This document shows, piece after piece, positions 5,844 through 10,726 of a stretch of DNA of 10,726 bases. Within the stretch, counting starts at the first letter, position 1. The number at the start of each line of letters is the position of its first letter. The position numbers and the translations under genes are program-made. The DNA comes from Mycobacteriaceae bacterium (lineage in GTDB: Bacteria > Actinomycetota > Actinomycetes > Mycobacteriales > Mycobacteriaceae): assembly GCA_019242135.1 (NCBI GenBank), contig JAFAWC010000158.1:1-10726 (forward strand), given 5' to 3'. The notes beneath the pieces are model-generated. The model saw only the letters and a program-made list of their open reading frames with translations, did no database searches and was not told the DNA's origin.

Positions 5844-5901
5844 TGCTCTTCGCGCAAGCGCTCATCGGGGTTTGATGCTCTTCGCGCAAGCGCTCATCGG
5901 G
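5838..5901. repeat. Perfect 32-bp tandem duplication across two convergent stop codons
   Basis: Bases 5838-5869 are repeated without a mismatch at 5870-5901; each unit begins GTTTGATGCTC and ends GCTCATCGGG. Copy 1 contains the TGA of the glycosyltransferase (5841-5843) and the TGA of the convergent membrane protein (5862-5864, read on minus). The last eight or so residues of the membrane protein (AKSIKPR) are encoded by the two copies. The unit length is not a multiple of three, and exact identity implies a recent event. Only 18 bases separate the two stops and no clear U-tailed terminator is present. Confidence 0.9.
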
Positions 5902-7583
5902 AGCCCGGCCGCGCCGGCCGCGAGCGCCGCGACCCACGCCAAATGTGCAAGCACCATCAGTCGGCGCTTGCCCGGGCTTGCGCCTGCCCTGGTGCCTCCG
6001 ACCCGGTACAGGGTCATGTCCGCGTCGCGGTAAACCACCGGCAGCGTGGCTAAAGTCGTTGCAGCCGTTCCCGTCTCACCGGGCGTACCGCCCTCGACGA
6101 CGACCCACCCAACGCCGGAGGCGGCCAGTGTCGCCGGCGCCGCACCGTCGAGCAGAAGTCGTTGCACATCGCGCGCGGCGTTGCCTTCGCCGAGCACCGT
6201 CCGACCCGAGATCGTCAGGTCGCCGGTCGCGAACACCCGGGCCCGGACCCAGCGGGGCAGCGGATCGAGCACCGGCGCGGGGCCGGACCAGGCGAACCGG
6301 CGCATCGCGTCGGCGGGTAAAACCGCGACCGGCCGCGGGTCGGCGTTGATGCGCGACGCGACCGCCGCCCAGCCCGCGGGGTAACGGACCGCCGTCATCG
6401 CGCCGTCGACCCCCCACGCCAAATCGGCCAGCACCGCGACAAACGCCAGGCAGCACGCGGACGCCACCGCGGCGACCGGCAGAGAGCGCCTGCTCAGCGT
6501 CAGCACGGCGCCCGCACCGGCCACTGCGTATCCCGGCATCGCCAACGCGACCCATTTCTGCCCGTCGCGCAGCACGCCGAGCCCGGGCAGCGCGCGCACC
6601 ACGGCCTCGACCACGGCGATGCCCGGTCCGGTCGCCATCGCTGCGGGAACCAACACCGCCGCGGCGGCGAGCGCCAACAGCGCCAGCGCTGCGGGCCGAC
6701 GCCGCACCGCGGGTATTCCGGCCGCCACAATCGCGAGGAGCACGGCCGACCCGACGACGGCGAAGATCGTGCCGCGAAAGGCGGGGACAGCTTCCGCGTT
6801 CCAGATTCCGCCGAGTGCGGCTAGGCTCCCGAGCGTGCCCAAGCCGGGCTCTGCCCGGGCCGCGAAGGGCGCGATGTCAATCTGCCCCGACGTAAGCGTG
6901 CCCGAGGCGGCGCCCGCCACCAGCCACGGCGACGCCACGAGCACCGCGACACCCAGGGTCACCGCCGCACACAGGTAGCGCGGTCGCCCGCGGCCCGGTA
7001 CCACGGAGCAGGTCAGTGCCACCGTCGCGGCCAGCATCAGCCCCGTCGGCGTGAGCCCGGCCAGCGCCATCCACCACAGCAAAGACCAATACGGTGCCCT
7101 GGATGTGCGCCCGTCGTCCTCGGCGGCCTCGGAGCGAAGCTCGAGCGCGGCCGCGGCCACCCACGGCAGACAGCCGTAGCCGACCAGCAGGCTCCAGTGC
7201 CCCTGCAAAAGGCGTTCGGCCACATAGGGATTCCAGATTGCAAGCGTCGTCGCGACGAATTGGCCGCCGAGGCCGGCTTCAGGGATCACCTTCGCGGCGA
7301 GGCGGCCCGCGCCCCAGCCGGCGAGCCACAGCCCGATGATCAGCAACGCTTTGACCACGATGCCGCCGTCGATGAGCCGGGACATTTCGGCTATGAAGAA
7401 GTCCTGCGGGAGGGCCCGGGGCGCCGCCTCCGACAGACCCAGTGCGTCATCGGTCAGATACGACCGCGGCGTGGACACCGCGTCCCGAAGCAGGAGGTAC
7501 CCCGGCGCCAACAGCGGCGCGGTGATCGCAAGCACCAGCACCAGCGCATACCCGGGCGCCACGCAGCGCCGCATCAACGACAC
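5862..7583 (-). CDS. Polytopic membrane protein, possible GT-C-type glycosyltransferase (Rv0226c-like)
   Basis: The 573-residue product has about ten or eleven hydrophobic segments (near 11-33, 76-98, 105-125, 131-150, 167-193, 204-224, 272-293, 298-318, 344-363, 368-392, 542-562) and a soluble, probably extracytoplasmic stretch from about 395 to 535. Length and order match Rv0226c (recalled as about 576 aa). GT-C-like hints are an acidic pair in the first loop (YLTDDALG, 42-49), NPYVAERLLQGHW (118-130), which recalls the NPY...GQW segment of AftD-type arabinofuranosyltransferases, and LRDGQKW (338-344) at a late helix. These are resemblances by eye; no activity is assigned. The start is GTG 7583, eight bases after the stop of the upstream DUF3068 gene; ATG 7574 is an alternative. 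It is almost certainly co-transcribed with that gene. Its C-terminus has been rewritten by the 32-bp tandem duplication. Confidence 0.85.
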   Translation of the reverse strand: MSLMRRCVAPGYALVLVLAITAPLLAPGYLLLRDAVSTPRSYLTDDALGLSEAAPRALPQDFFIAEMSRLIDGGIVVKALLIIGLWLAGWGAGRLAAKVIPEAGLGGQFVATTLAIWNPYVAERLLQGHWSLLVGYGCLPWVAAAALELRSEAAEDDGRTSRAPYWSLLWWMALAGLTPTGLMLAATVALTCSVVPGRGRPRYLCAAVTLGVAVLVASPWLVAGAASGTLTSGQIDIAPFAARAEPGLGTLGSLAALGGIWNAEAVPAFRGTIFAVVGSAVLLAIVAAGIPAVRRRPAALALLALAAAAVLVPAAMATGPGIAVVEAVVRALPGLGVLRDGQKWVALAMPGYAVAGAGAVLTLSRRSLPVAAVASACCLAFVAVLADLAWGVDGAMTAVRYPAGWAAVASRINADPRPVAVLPADAMRRFAWSGPAPVLDPLPRWVRARVFATGDLTISGRTVLGEGNAARDVQRLLLDGAAPATLAASGVGWVVVEGGTPGETGTAATTLATLPVVYRDADMTLYRVGGTRAGASPGKRRLMVLAHLAWVAALAAGAAGLPMSACAKSIKPR

Positions 7584-7591
7584 GGCGGCCG

Positions 7592-8824
7592 CTAGGGCGG
7601 CGGCGATGGCCGCCGCTGTGTCGGCAGCTTCTCCGTCTCCGCCTCCGCTCCGGGCACCGGCTCACCCGTCGGCCCGCGCGCTCGGAAGAAGCCATGGTCG
7701 GCGTTGTCCAGACCCGGATCGATCAACGCGGTGCCGGCCCGCAGGGCGAACCAGCCGAGAAGCGCACCGCCGACGATGCCGATGATTCCCAGCGCAGTGA
7801 ACGAGATCGGCAAGATGCGGGCCCACAGCGCGACCCGATCCCGCTCGTCGCGCGCGGCGTTCACCTGTTTCTCCACGGTCGCCTCGTTCGTGGTCACCGT
7901 GTAGTCGACGAGCGTGACGTCGGGTTTGAGGGGGTCGACGGCCTTGCAGGCCGGGTCGCCGCAGCGCACGTAGTAGTGCACCTGGCGTTCCTTGACCTTG
8001 ACGATCGTGCCGCTGACCGGGTCCACCCAGAAGTCGCGTTGAGCGGCGTAGTAGCGCTTCATCGTGACCTGATCGTCAGGCGAGCCGGGCAGGCCCCACA
8101 GCGCCGCGCGCGCGGTGACCTTCGCGTCCTCGTCACGGTCGTACAGTGACGGATACTCGATCGGCGCCACCAGTTTGCCGTCGTTGTCCATCCCGACGTT
8201 CTGCTTGAAGTGGTAGGCGGTCAGCCCCAGGACGTCGTCTTCGCTGTCGTAGTTCGCGTCGAAGACCCGCTGTGCGATTGGATCAAAGTACGGGTAGGTC
8301 TTCTTCTCGACGTTGAACGGAAACCGGTAGTTGAGGCCTTCATGCTTGAGCGGGATGCTGGTGGGCGGCTTGGTGTCCTCCATCGTGCGCGGTTTTTGCA
8401 CCGACCCCCCCGGGTTGCTGTCGCTGGACACCGCCAGCGCGGTCGTGCGGTCCAGCGTCACCGTGTCGACGATCGCCAGCAGCAATCCGCTGTCCTGCTG
8501 CTTGTCGGTGCGCCGCAGCGTGGTGCCGACCTGCAGGGTCACCACACGGGCGTTCGACGGCGTATCAAGACCAGACTCGGTGCTGTACTGCTGCTGCTGG
8601 ACCACCGGCACATTGTTGTTGGCCACATAGCGATCCGATGACAGCGAGGCGGGATCTAGCGCGGTGGCGGTGCCGGTGCTGACCAGCGTGGTGTCGATAT
8701 CAAGCGGAATCTTGGTGATCCGACTGGCGGTATAGGTGTAAAGCAGCAGGGCGGCGATCAGAAGCGCCGCGCCGAAGCCCAAGATGCCGCACGCCGTCAG
8801 GCGAAGCGCCCCTGCGCGGTTCAA
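7592..8824 (-). CDS. DUF3068 / PorA-family two-pass membrane protein (Rv0227c-like)
   Basis: The 410-residue product has an N-terminal transmembrane segment (about 9-31), a large extracytoplasmic region (32-333), a second transmembrane segment (about 337-364) and a short Pro/Glu-rich cytoplasmic tail. It reads as the counterpart of Rv0227c (recalled as about 421 aa). The family was called DUF3068 and is now often labelled 'porin PorA family'; that name does not prove pore activity here. Two cysteines in RCGDPACK (Cys288, Cys293) could form a disulfide. The QQQQ run (77-80), DNDG (213-216) and YDRDEDAK (228-235) lie in the exported region. The start is TTG 8824, with AAAGGAG six bases upstream; the ATG at 8829 is out of frame and opens only a two-codon frame ending at TGA. 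TAGGGT (8858 to 8853) is a plausible -10. The downstream gene follows after 8 bases. Confidence 0.9.
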   Translation of the reverse strand: MNRAGALRLTACGILGFGAALLIAALLLYTYTASRITKIPLDIDTTLVSTGTATALDPASLSSDRYVANNNVPVVQQQQYSTESGLDTPSNARVVTLQVGTTLRRTDKQQDSGLLLAIVDTVTLDRTTALAVSSDSNPGGSVQKPRTMEDTKPPTSIPLKHEGLNYRFPFNVEKKTYPYFDPIAQRVFDANYDSEDDVLGLTAYHFKQNVGMDNDGKLVAPIEYPSLYDRDEDAKVTARAALWGLPGSPDDQVTMKRYYAAQRDFWVDPVSGTIVKVKERQVHYYVRCGDPACKAVDPLKPDVTLVDYTVTTNEATVEKQVNAARDERDRVALWARILPISFTALGIIGIVGGALLGWFALRAGTALIDPGLDNADHGFFRARGPTGEPVPGAEAETEKLPTQRRPSPPP

Positions 8825-8852
8825 GCCATGCTCCTTTCGGCAAACCCGTTCG

Positions 8853-8858
8853 ACCCTA
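8853..8858 (-). promoter_or_regulatory. Candidate -10 of the DUF3068 - membrane protein operon
   Basis: On the minus strand TAGGGT fits TANNNT and would start transcription near 8846. This gives a leader of about 22 nt that contains the AAAGGAG Shine-Dalgarno (about 8837 to 8831) of the TTG start at 8824. No -35 match is seen. Confidence 0.4.
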
Positions 8859-8869
8859 ACAGCAGAATT

Positions 8870-8875
8870 TAAGGT
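8870..8875 (+). promoter_or_regulatory. Candidate -10 for the acyltransferase gene
   Basis: TAAGGT fits TANNNT on the plus strand and lies 12 bases from the divergent minus-strand -10. If used, transcription starts near 8882 and the leader to GTG 9037 is about 155 nt, containing most of the 46-bp repeats. No TANNNT lies at leaderless distance from 9037, so this is the best candidate, at low confidence. Confidence 0.3.
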
Positions 8876-8968
8876 CGTTGCTTACCGCCGCCGTCGGTCG
8901 CTCACCGCCCGCCGACGAGGTCGATGCTTACCGCCGCCGTCGGTCGCTCACGGGCGCCGACGAGGTCG
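8873..8968. repeat. Two-copy ~46-bp tandem repeat in the divergent intergenic region
   Basis: Units start GGTCG(T/A)TGCTTACCGCC at 8873 and 8919, and a third GGTCG at 8964 closes the array. The first unit is 46 bp and the second 45 bp because CACCGCCCGCC is CACGGGCGCC in copy 2. Within copy 1, CGTCGG and CCGACG flank a loop and could form a hairpin. Because the units are not multiples of three, the plus-strand frame open through them reads different peptides in each copy, which argues the region is non-coding. It lies in the probable 5' leader of the acyltransferase. Confidence 0.75.
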
Positions 8969-9036
8969 GGGGCCGACATGCGCGGCGGACCACCCAGGTT
9001 CGGCCGACTGGCGCCCTGGCGTGCAGACTGGTCGGC

Positions 9037-10380
9037 GTGACGCCGGTGTCTGCGGGGCAGCGAAACTTTCTGCCTGCGGTGGAGGGGATGCGCGCCTGCG
9101 CGGCCGTTGGCGTCGTGCTCACCCATGTCGCGTTCCAGACCGGGCATTCCAGCGGCATCGGCGGTCGGCTGTTCGGGCGGTTCGACCTCGCGGTGGCTGT
9201 GTTCTTCGCGCTGTCCGGCTTTTTGTTGTGGCGCGGGCATGCCGCAGCCGCGCGGGACTTTGGACGTGTCCCACCGACCGGCCCTTATCTGCGTTCGCGG
9301 ATCGTCCGGATCATGCCCGCGTACCTGGTGGCGGTCGCGGTGATCCTGACGCTGCTGCCGGACGCCGAAACATCAAGTGCCACAGTGTGGTTCGCGAACC
9401 TGAGCTTGACGCAGATCTACGTCCCGTTGACCTTGACCGCGGGATTGACCCAGATGTGGAGCCTGTCGGTCGAGGTCAGTTTCTACGTCGCGCTGCCGAT
9501 GCTGGCCCTTTTGGCGCGCCGGCTTCCGGTGCGGGCGCGCGTGCCGGCGATCGCGGCCGCGGGTGCCGCCAGCTGGTGCTGGGCACTGATTCCGCTCCAT
9601 ACCGCGGCCGGCGTCAACACGCTGAACTGGCCGCCGGCGTTCTTCTCGTGGTTCGCCGCGGGCATGCTGCTCGCCGAGTGGACCGTCAGCCCGGAGGGCT
9701 GGATGCACCGGTTGGCGCGGCGGCGGGTGGTGATGGCGGGCATCGCCGTCGGCGCGTTTCTCGTTGCCGCATCACCGCTGGCCGGACCGGAGGGACTGAC
9801 GCCAGGCACAACCAGCCAATTCGTCGTCAAGACGGCGATGGGTTCGGTGGTGGCCGCGGCGCTCGTCGCGCCGCTGGTGCTGGACCGTGTGGACACGTCG
9901 CACCGGTTTCTCGGCAGTCCGCCGATGGTCACGCTCGGCCGGTGGTCCTACGGGCTGTTCATCTGGCACCTGGCCGCATTGACGATGGTTTTTCCCGTCA
10001 TCGGCGAGTTCGCGTTCAACGGCCACATGCCGGTGGTGTTAGTGCTGACGTTGGTTTTCGGCTTCGCGATCGCGGCGGTGAGCTATGCGCTGATCGAGTC
10101 GCCGTGCCGGGTGGCGTTGCGTCGGTGGGAGCACCGGCGCAACGTGCGTCAGGGGTCCTCGGCGTTGTCGGCAGGCCTCTCAGCGTCGCGAGGTCTTTCG
10201 GCGTCGCGAGGCCTTTCGGCGGCGTCGCGAGGTCTTTCGGCGGCGGAGGCGGGGCTTTCTGACGGGGAGCGGACTGATGGGGAGTCGACTGATGGGGAGC
10301 CGACTGACGGGGAGTCGACTGATGGGGAGCCGATCACCGACACCGCGAGTGCTCCGATGGCGATCAAAGCCAGCAGCTGA
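9037..10380 (+). CDS. Acyltransferase-3 family membrane O-acyltransferase (Rv0228-like) with a repeat-encoded tail
   Basis: The 447-residue product is an acyltransferase-3 (OafA/NolX-type) integral membrane enzyme, which transfers acyl groups such as acetyl or succinyl from the cytoplasmic side to sugars or lipids outside. The R-X10-H motif is Arg19 to His30, the FFALSGFLLWRG segment is 56-67, and the SLSVEVSFY motif with Glu146 is 142-150. WSYGLFIWHL (303-312) and ten or so hydrophobic helices follow. The conserved domain ends near SPCRVALRRWE (355-365). The last ~75 residues are GLSASR repeats and then TDGE(S/P) pentapeptides encoded by tandem DNA repeats; family members, as recalled, end soon after the domain. 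GTG 9037 is chosen because homology starts near residue 10; GTG 9046 is an alternative and no Shine-Dalgarno decides. The last 232 bases overlap a convergent gene. Acyl donor and target are unknown. Confidence 0.88.
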   Translation: MTPVSAGQRNFLPAVEGMRACAAVGVVLTHVAFQTGHSSGIGGRLFGRFDLAVAVFFALSGFLLWRGHAAAARDFGRVPPTGPYLRSRIVRIMPAYLVAVAVILTLLPDAETSSATVWFANLSLTQIYVPLTLTAGLTQMWSLSVEVSFYVALPMLALLARRLPVRARVPAIAAAGAASWCWALIPLHTAAGVNTLNWPPAFFSWFAAGMLLAEWTVSPEGWMHRLARRRVVMAGIAVGAFLVAASPLAGPEGLTPGTTSQFVVKTAMGSVVAAALVAPLVLDRVDTSHRFLGSPPMVTLGRWSYGLFIWHLAALTMVFPVIGEFAFNGHMPVVLVLTLVFGFAIAAVSYALIESPCRVALRRWEHRRNVRQGSSALSAGLSASRGLSASRGLSAASRGLSAAEAGLSDGERTDGESTDGEPTDGESTDGEPITDTASAPMAIKASS

Positions 10381-10726
10381 ACACCCCACGAGTGGCCGAC
10401 GTATCCGCCCACCGAACGCCACGGATGACGGGATAACACCGCACCGGCCACGATGAAGGCGGTGGCCGAGGTCGCGACCGCGATGACATCCCAGCGGCTC
10501 GGGCGCGCCCGCAGTAGATACCGCACGGCGGCCAGTGACCCGACCACCACGACACCTGCGACCCCGGCGATCAGCCAACCGGCCCCGAGCACTGCGACCG
10601 TGGCCAGCCCGCGGGGTGGGCGCCAGGTTCGGGCCGGCTCGGTCGCGACATCGCGGACATTTCGGCGGGGCCGCGCCAGCGCCAGCAACGCGAGCAATGG
10701 CAGCAGCGCCAGACCCCAGCCCAGGC
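10149..10726 (-). CDS. Membrane protein, C-terminal part (gene starts beyond the right edge)
   Basis: From the window edge 191 codons are open to a TGA at 10149-10151. Upstream of the first possible TTG the frame stays open and hydrophobic (LGWGLALLPLL), so the gene enters from the right. Four membrane segments are visible (about residues 1-17, 40-69, 79-98, 114-132). WRSVGGYVGHSWGVQ lies between the third and fourth. Beyond 132 the tail is SPSV(D/G) pentapeptides followed by AERPRD repeats, antisense to the repeats that form the acyltransferase tail. The layout (helices near the C-terminus with a YxGHSW-like loop) loosely recalls AftD-type (DUF3367) arabinofuranosyltransferases, but I cannot confirm that. 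Coding status is supported by the alternating hydrophobic segments; the tail could be a run-on past an ancestral stop near 10330. Confidence 0.65.
   Translation of the reverse strand, partial: LGWGLALLPLLALLALARPRRNVRDVATEPARTWRPPRGLATVAVLGAGWLIAGVAGVVVVGSLAAVRYLLRARPSRWDVIAVATSATAFIVAGAVLSRHPWRSVGGYVGHSWGVQLLALIAIGALAVSVIGSPSVDSPSVGSPSVDSPSVRSPSESPASAAERPRDAAERPRDAERPRDAERPADNAEDP
10162..10260. repeat. 18/21-bp tandem repeat array, coding on both strands
   Basis: Units are 10183-10200 and 10201-10218 (18 bp, GCGTCGCGAGG(T/C)CTTTCG), 10219-10239 (21 bp, same core with an extra GCG) and a diverged 10240-10260. A degenerate copy precedes at 10162-10182. Every unit is a multiple of three, so frames stay open on both strands: plus reads GLSASR-type repeats in the acyltransferase, minus reads AERPRD-type repeats in the convergent membrane protein. 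Confidence 0.85.
10272..10331. repeat. Four-copy 15-bp tandem repeat, coding on both strands
   Basis: GACTGA(T/C)GGGGAG(T/C)C occurs at 10272-10286, 10287-10301, 10302-10316 and 10317-10331, with a partial unit before (10258-10271). The plus frame gives TDGES TDGEP TDGES TDGEP; the minus frame gives alternating SPSVD and SPSVG. Units alternate between two variants (TC, CC, TC, CC ends), which suggests that a 30-bp dimer was duplicated. Such arrays commonly vary in copy number between strains. Confidence 0.9.

Noticed and set aside
8878..9036. N-terminal extension of the acyltransferase from TTG 8878
   Set aside because: The added residues come from 46/45-bp repeats read in different frames, are Arg-rich and have no family similarity; the conserved protein starts near 9037.
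8784..10262. 492-codon open frame on the plus strand
   Set aside because: It shadows the acyltransferase in a neighbouring frame; the true frame has R-X10-H, FFALSGF and SLSVEVSFY motifs and this one has none.
10162..10331. CRISPR array
   Set aside because: Units of 15-21 bp are directly adjacent without unique spacers and stay in frame on both strands; this is a coding minisatellite.
10149..10726. Firm identification of the right-edge gene as aftD
   Set aside because: Only the C-terminal helices are visible and the resemblance is by eye; no diagnostic domain lies in the window.

Overview
The window looks like chromosomal DNA of a high-GC actinobacterium, most likely a nontuberculous Mycobacterium/Mycolicibacterium. 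From memory, the gene order ALDH / methyltransferase / GT4 glycosyltransferase / polytopic membrane protein / DUF3068 (PorA-like) protein / acyltransferase-3 follows M. tuberculosis Rv0223c-Rv0228, and the proteins read as close relatives. No database search was possible. I see no integrase, transposase, tRNA, rRNA or CRISPR.

Layout. Bases 1-288 carry a tandem repeat at the left edge, possibly the 3' end of an upstream gene, and the leader of a STAS-domain protein (289-723, +). A GC-rich hairpin separates this from a MaoC/R-hydratase gene (853-1311, +). That gene converges on an aldehyde dehydrogenase (1308-2774, -) so tightly that the two TAG stops share one CTAG. Upstream of the dehydrogenase on the minus strand lie an aminoglycoside-phosphotransferase-like gene (2835-3869) and a SAM methyltransferase (3909-4643). 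The methyltransferase diverges from a GT4 glycosyltransferase (4668-5843, +) across only 24 bp, which hold two overlapping, symmetric -10 hexamers. The glycosyltransferase converges on a polytopic membrane protein (5862-7583, -), with a perfect 32-bp tandem duplication covering both stops. Just upstream of the membrane protein on the same strand is the DUF3068/PorA-like protein (7592-8824, -), whose TTG start is chosen by a strong Shine-Dalgarno. Across a repeat-bearing 212-bp gap an acyltransferase-3 membrane enzyme (9037-10380, +) runs into the 3' end of a further minus-strand membrane protein that leaves the window.

How the genes may work together. The 3.9-10.4 kb block combines a cytoplasmic glycosyltransferase, a methyltransferase, a many-pass membrane protein with GT-C-like features, a two-pass exported-domain protein and a membrane O-acyltransferase. 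Together they suggest assembly and decoration (glycosylation, methylation, acylation) of an envelope glycan or glycolipid. This is inference from families and position; no product is shown. The ALDH, MaoC hydratase and phosphotransferase look like general lipid or aldehyde metabolism.

Most unusual features: (1) a perfectly symmetric bidirectional promoter predicted to give two leaderless mRNAs; (2) a minisatellite at 10159-10331 open in both strands, forming the C-terminal tails of two convergent membrane proteins; (3) a phosphotransferase lacking the metal-binding Asp of its DWE motif; (4) a STAS protein with Asp where the phospho-acceptor Ser normally sits; (5) short tandem duplications at several gene boundaries.
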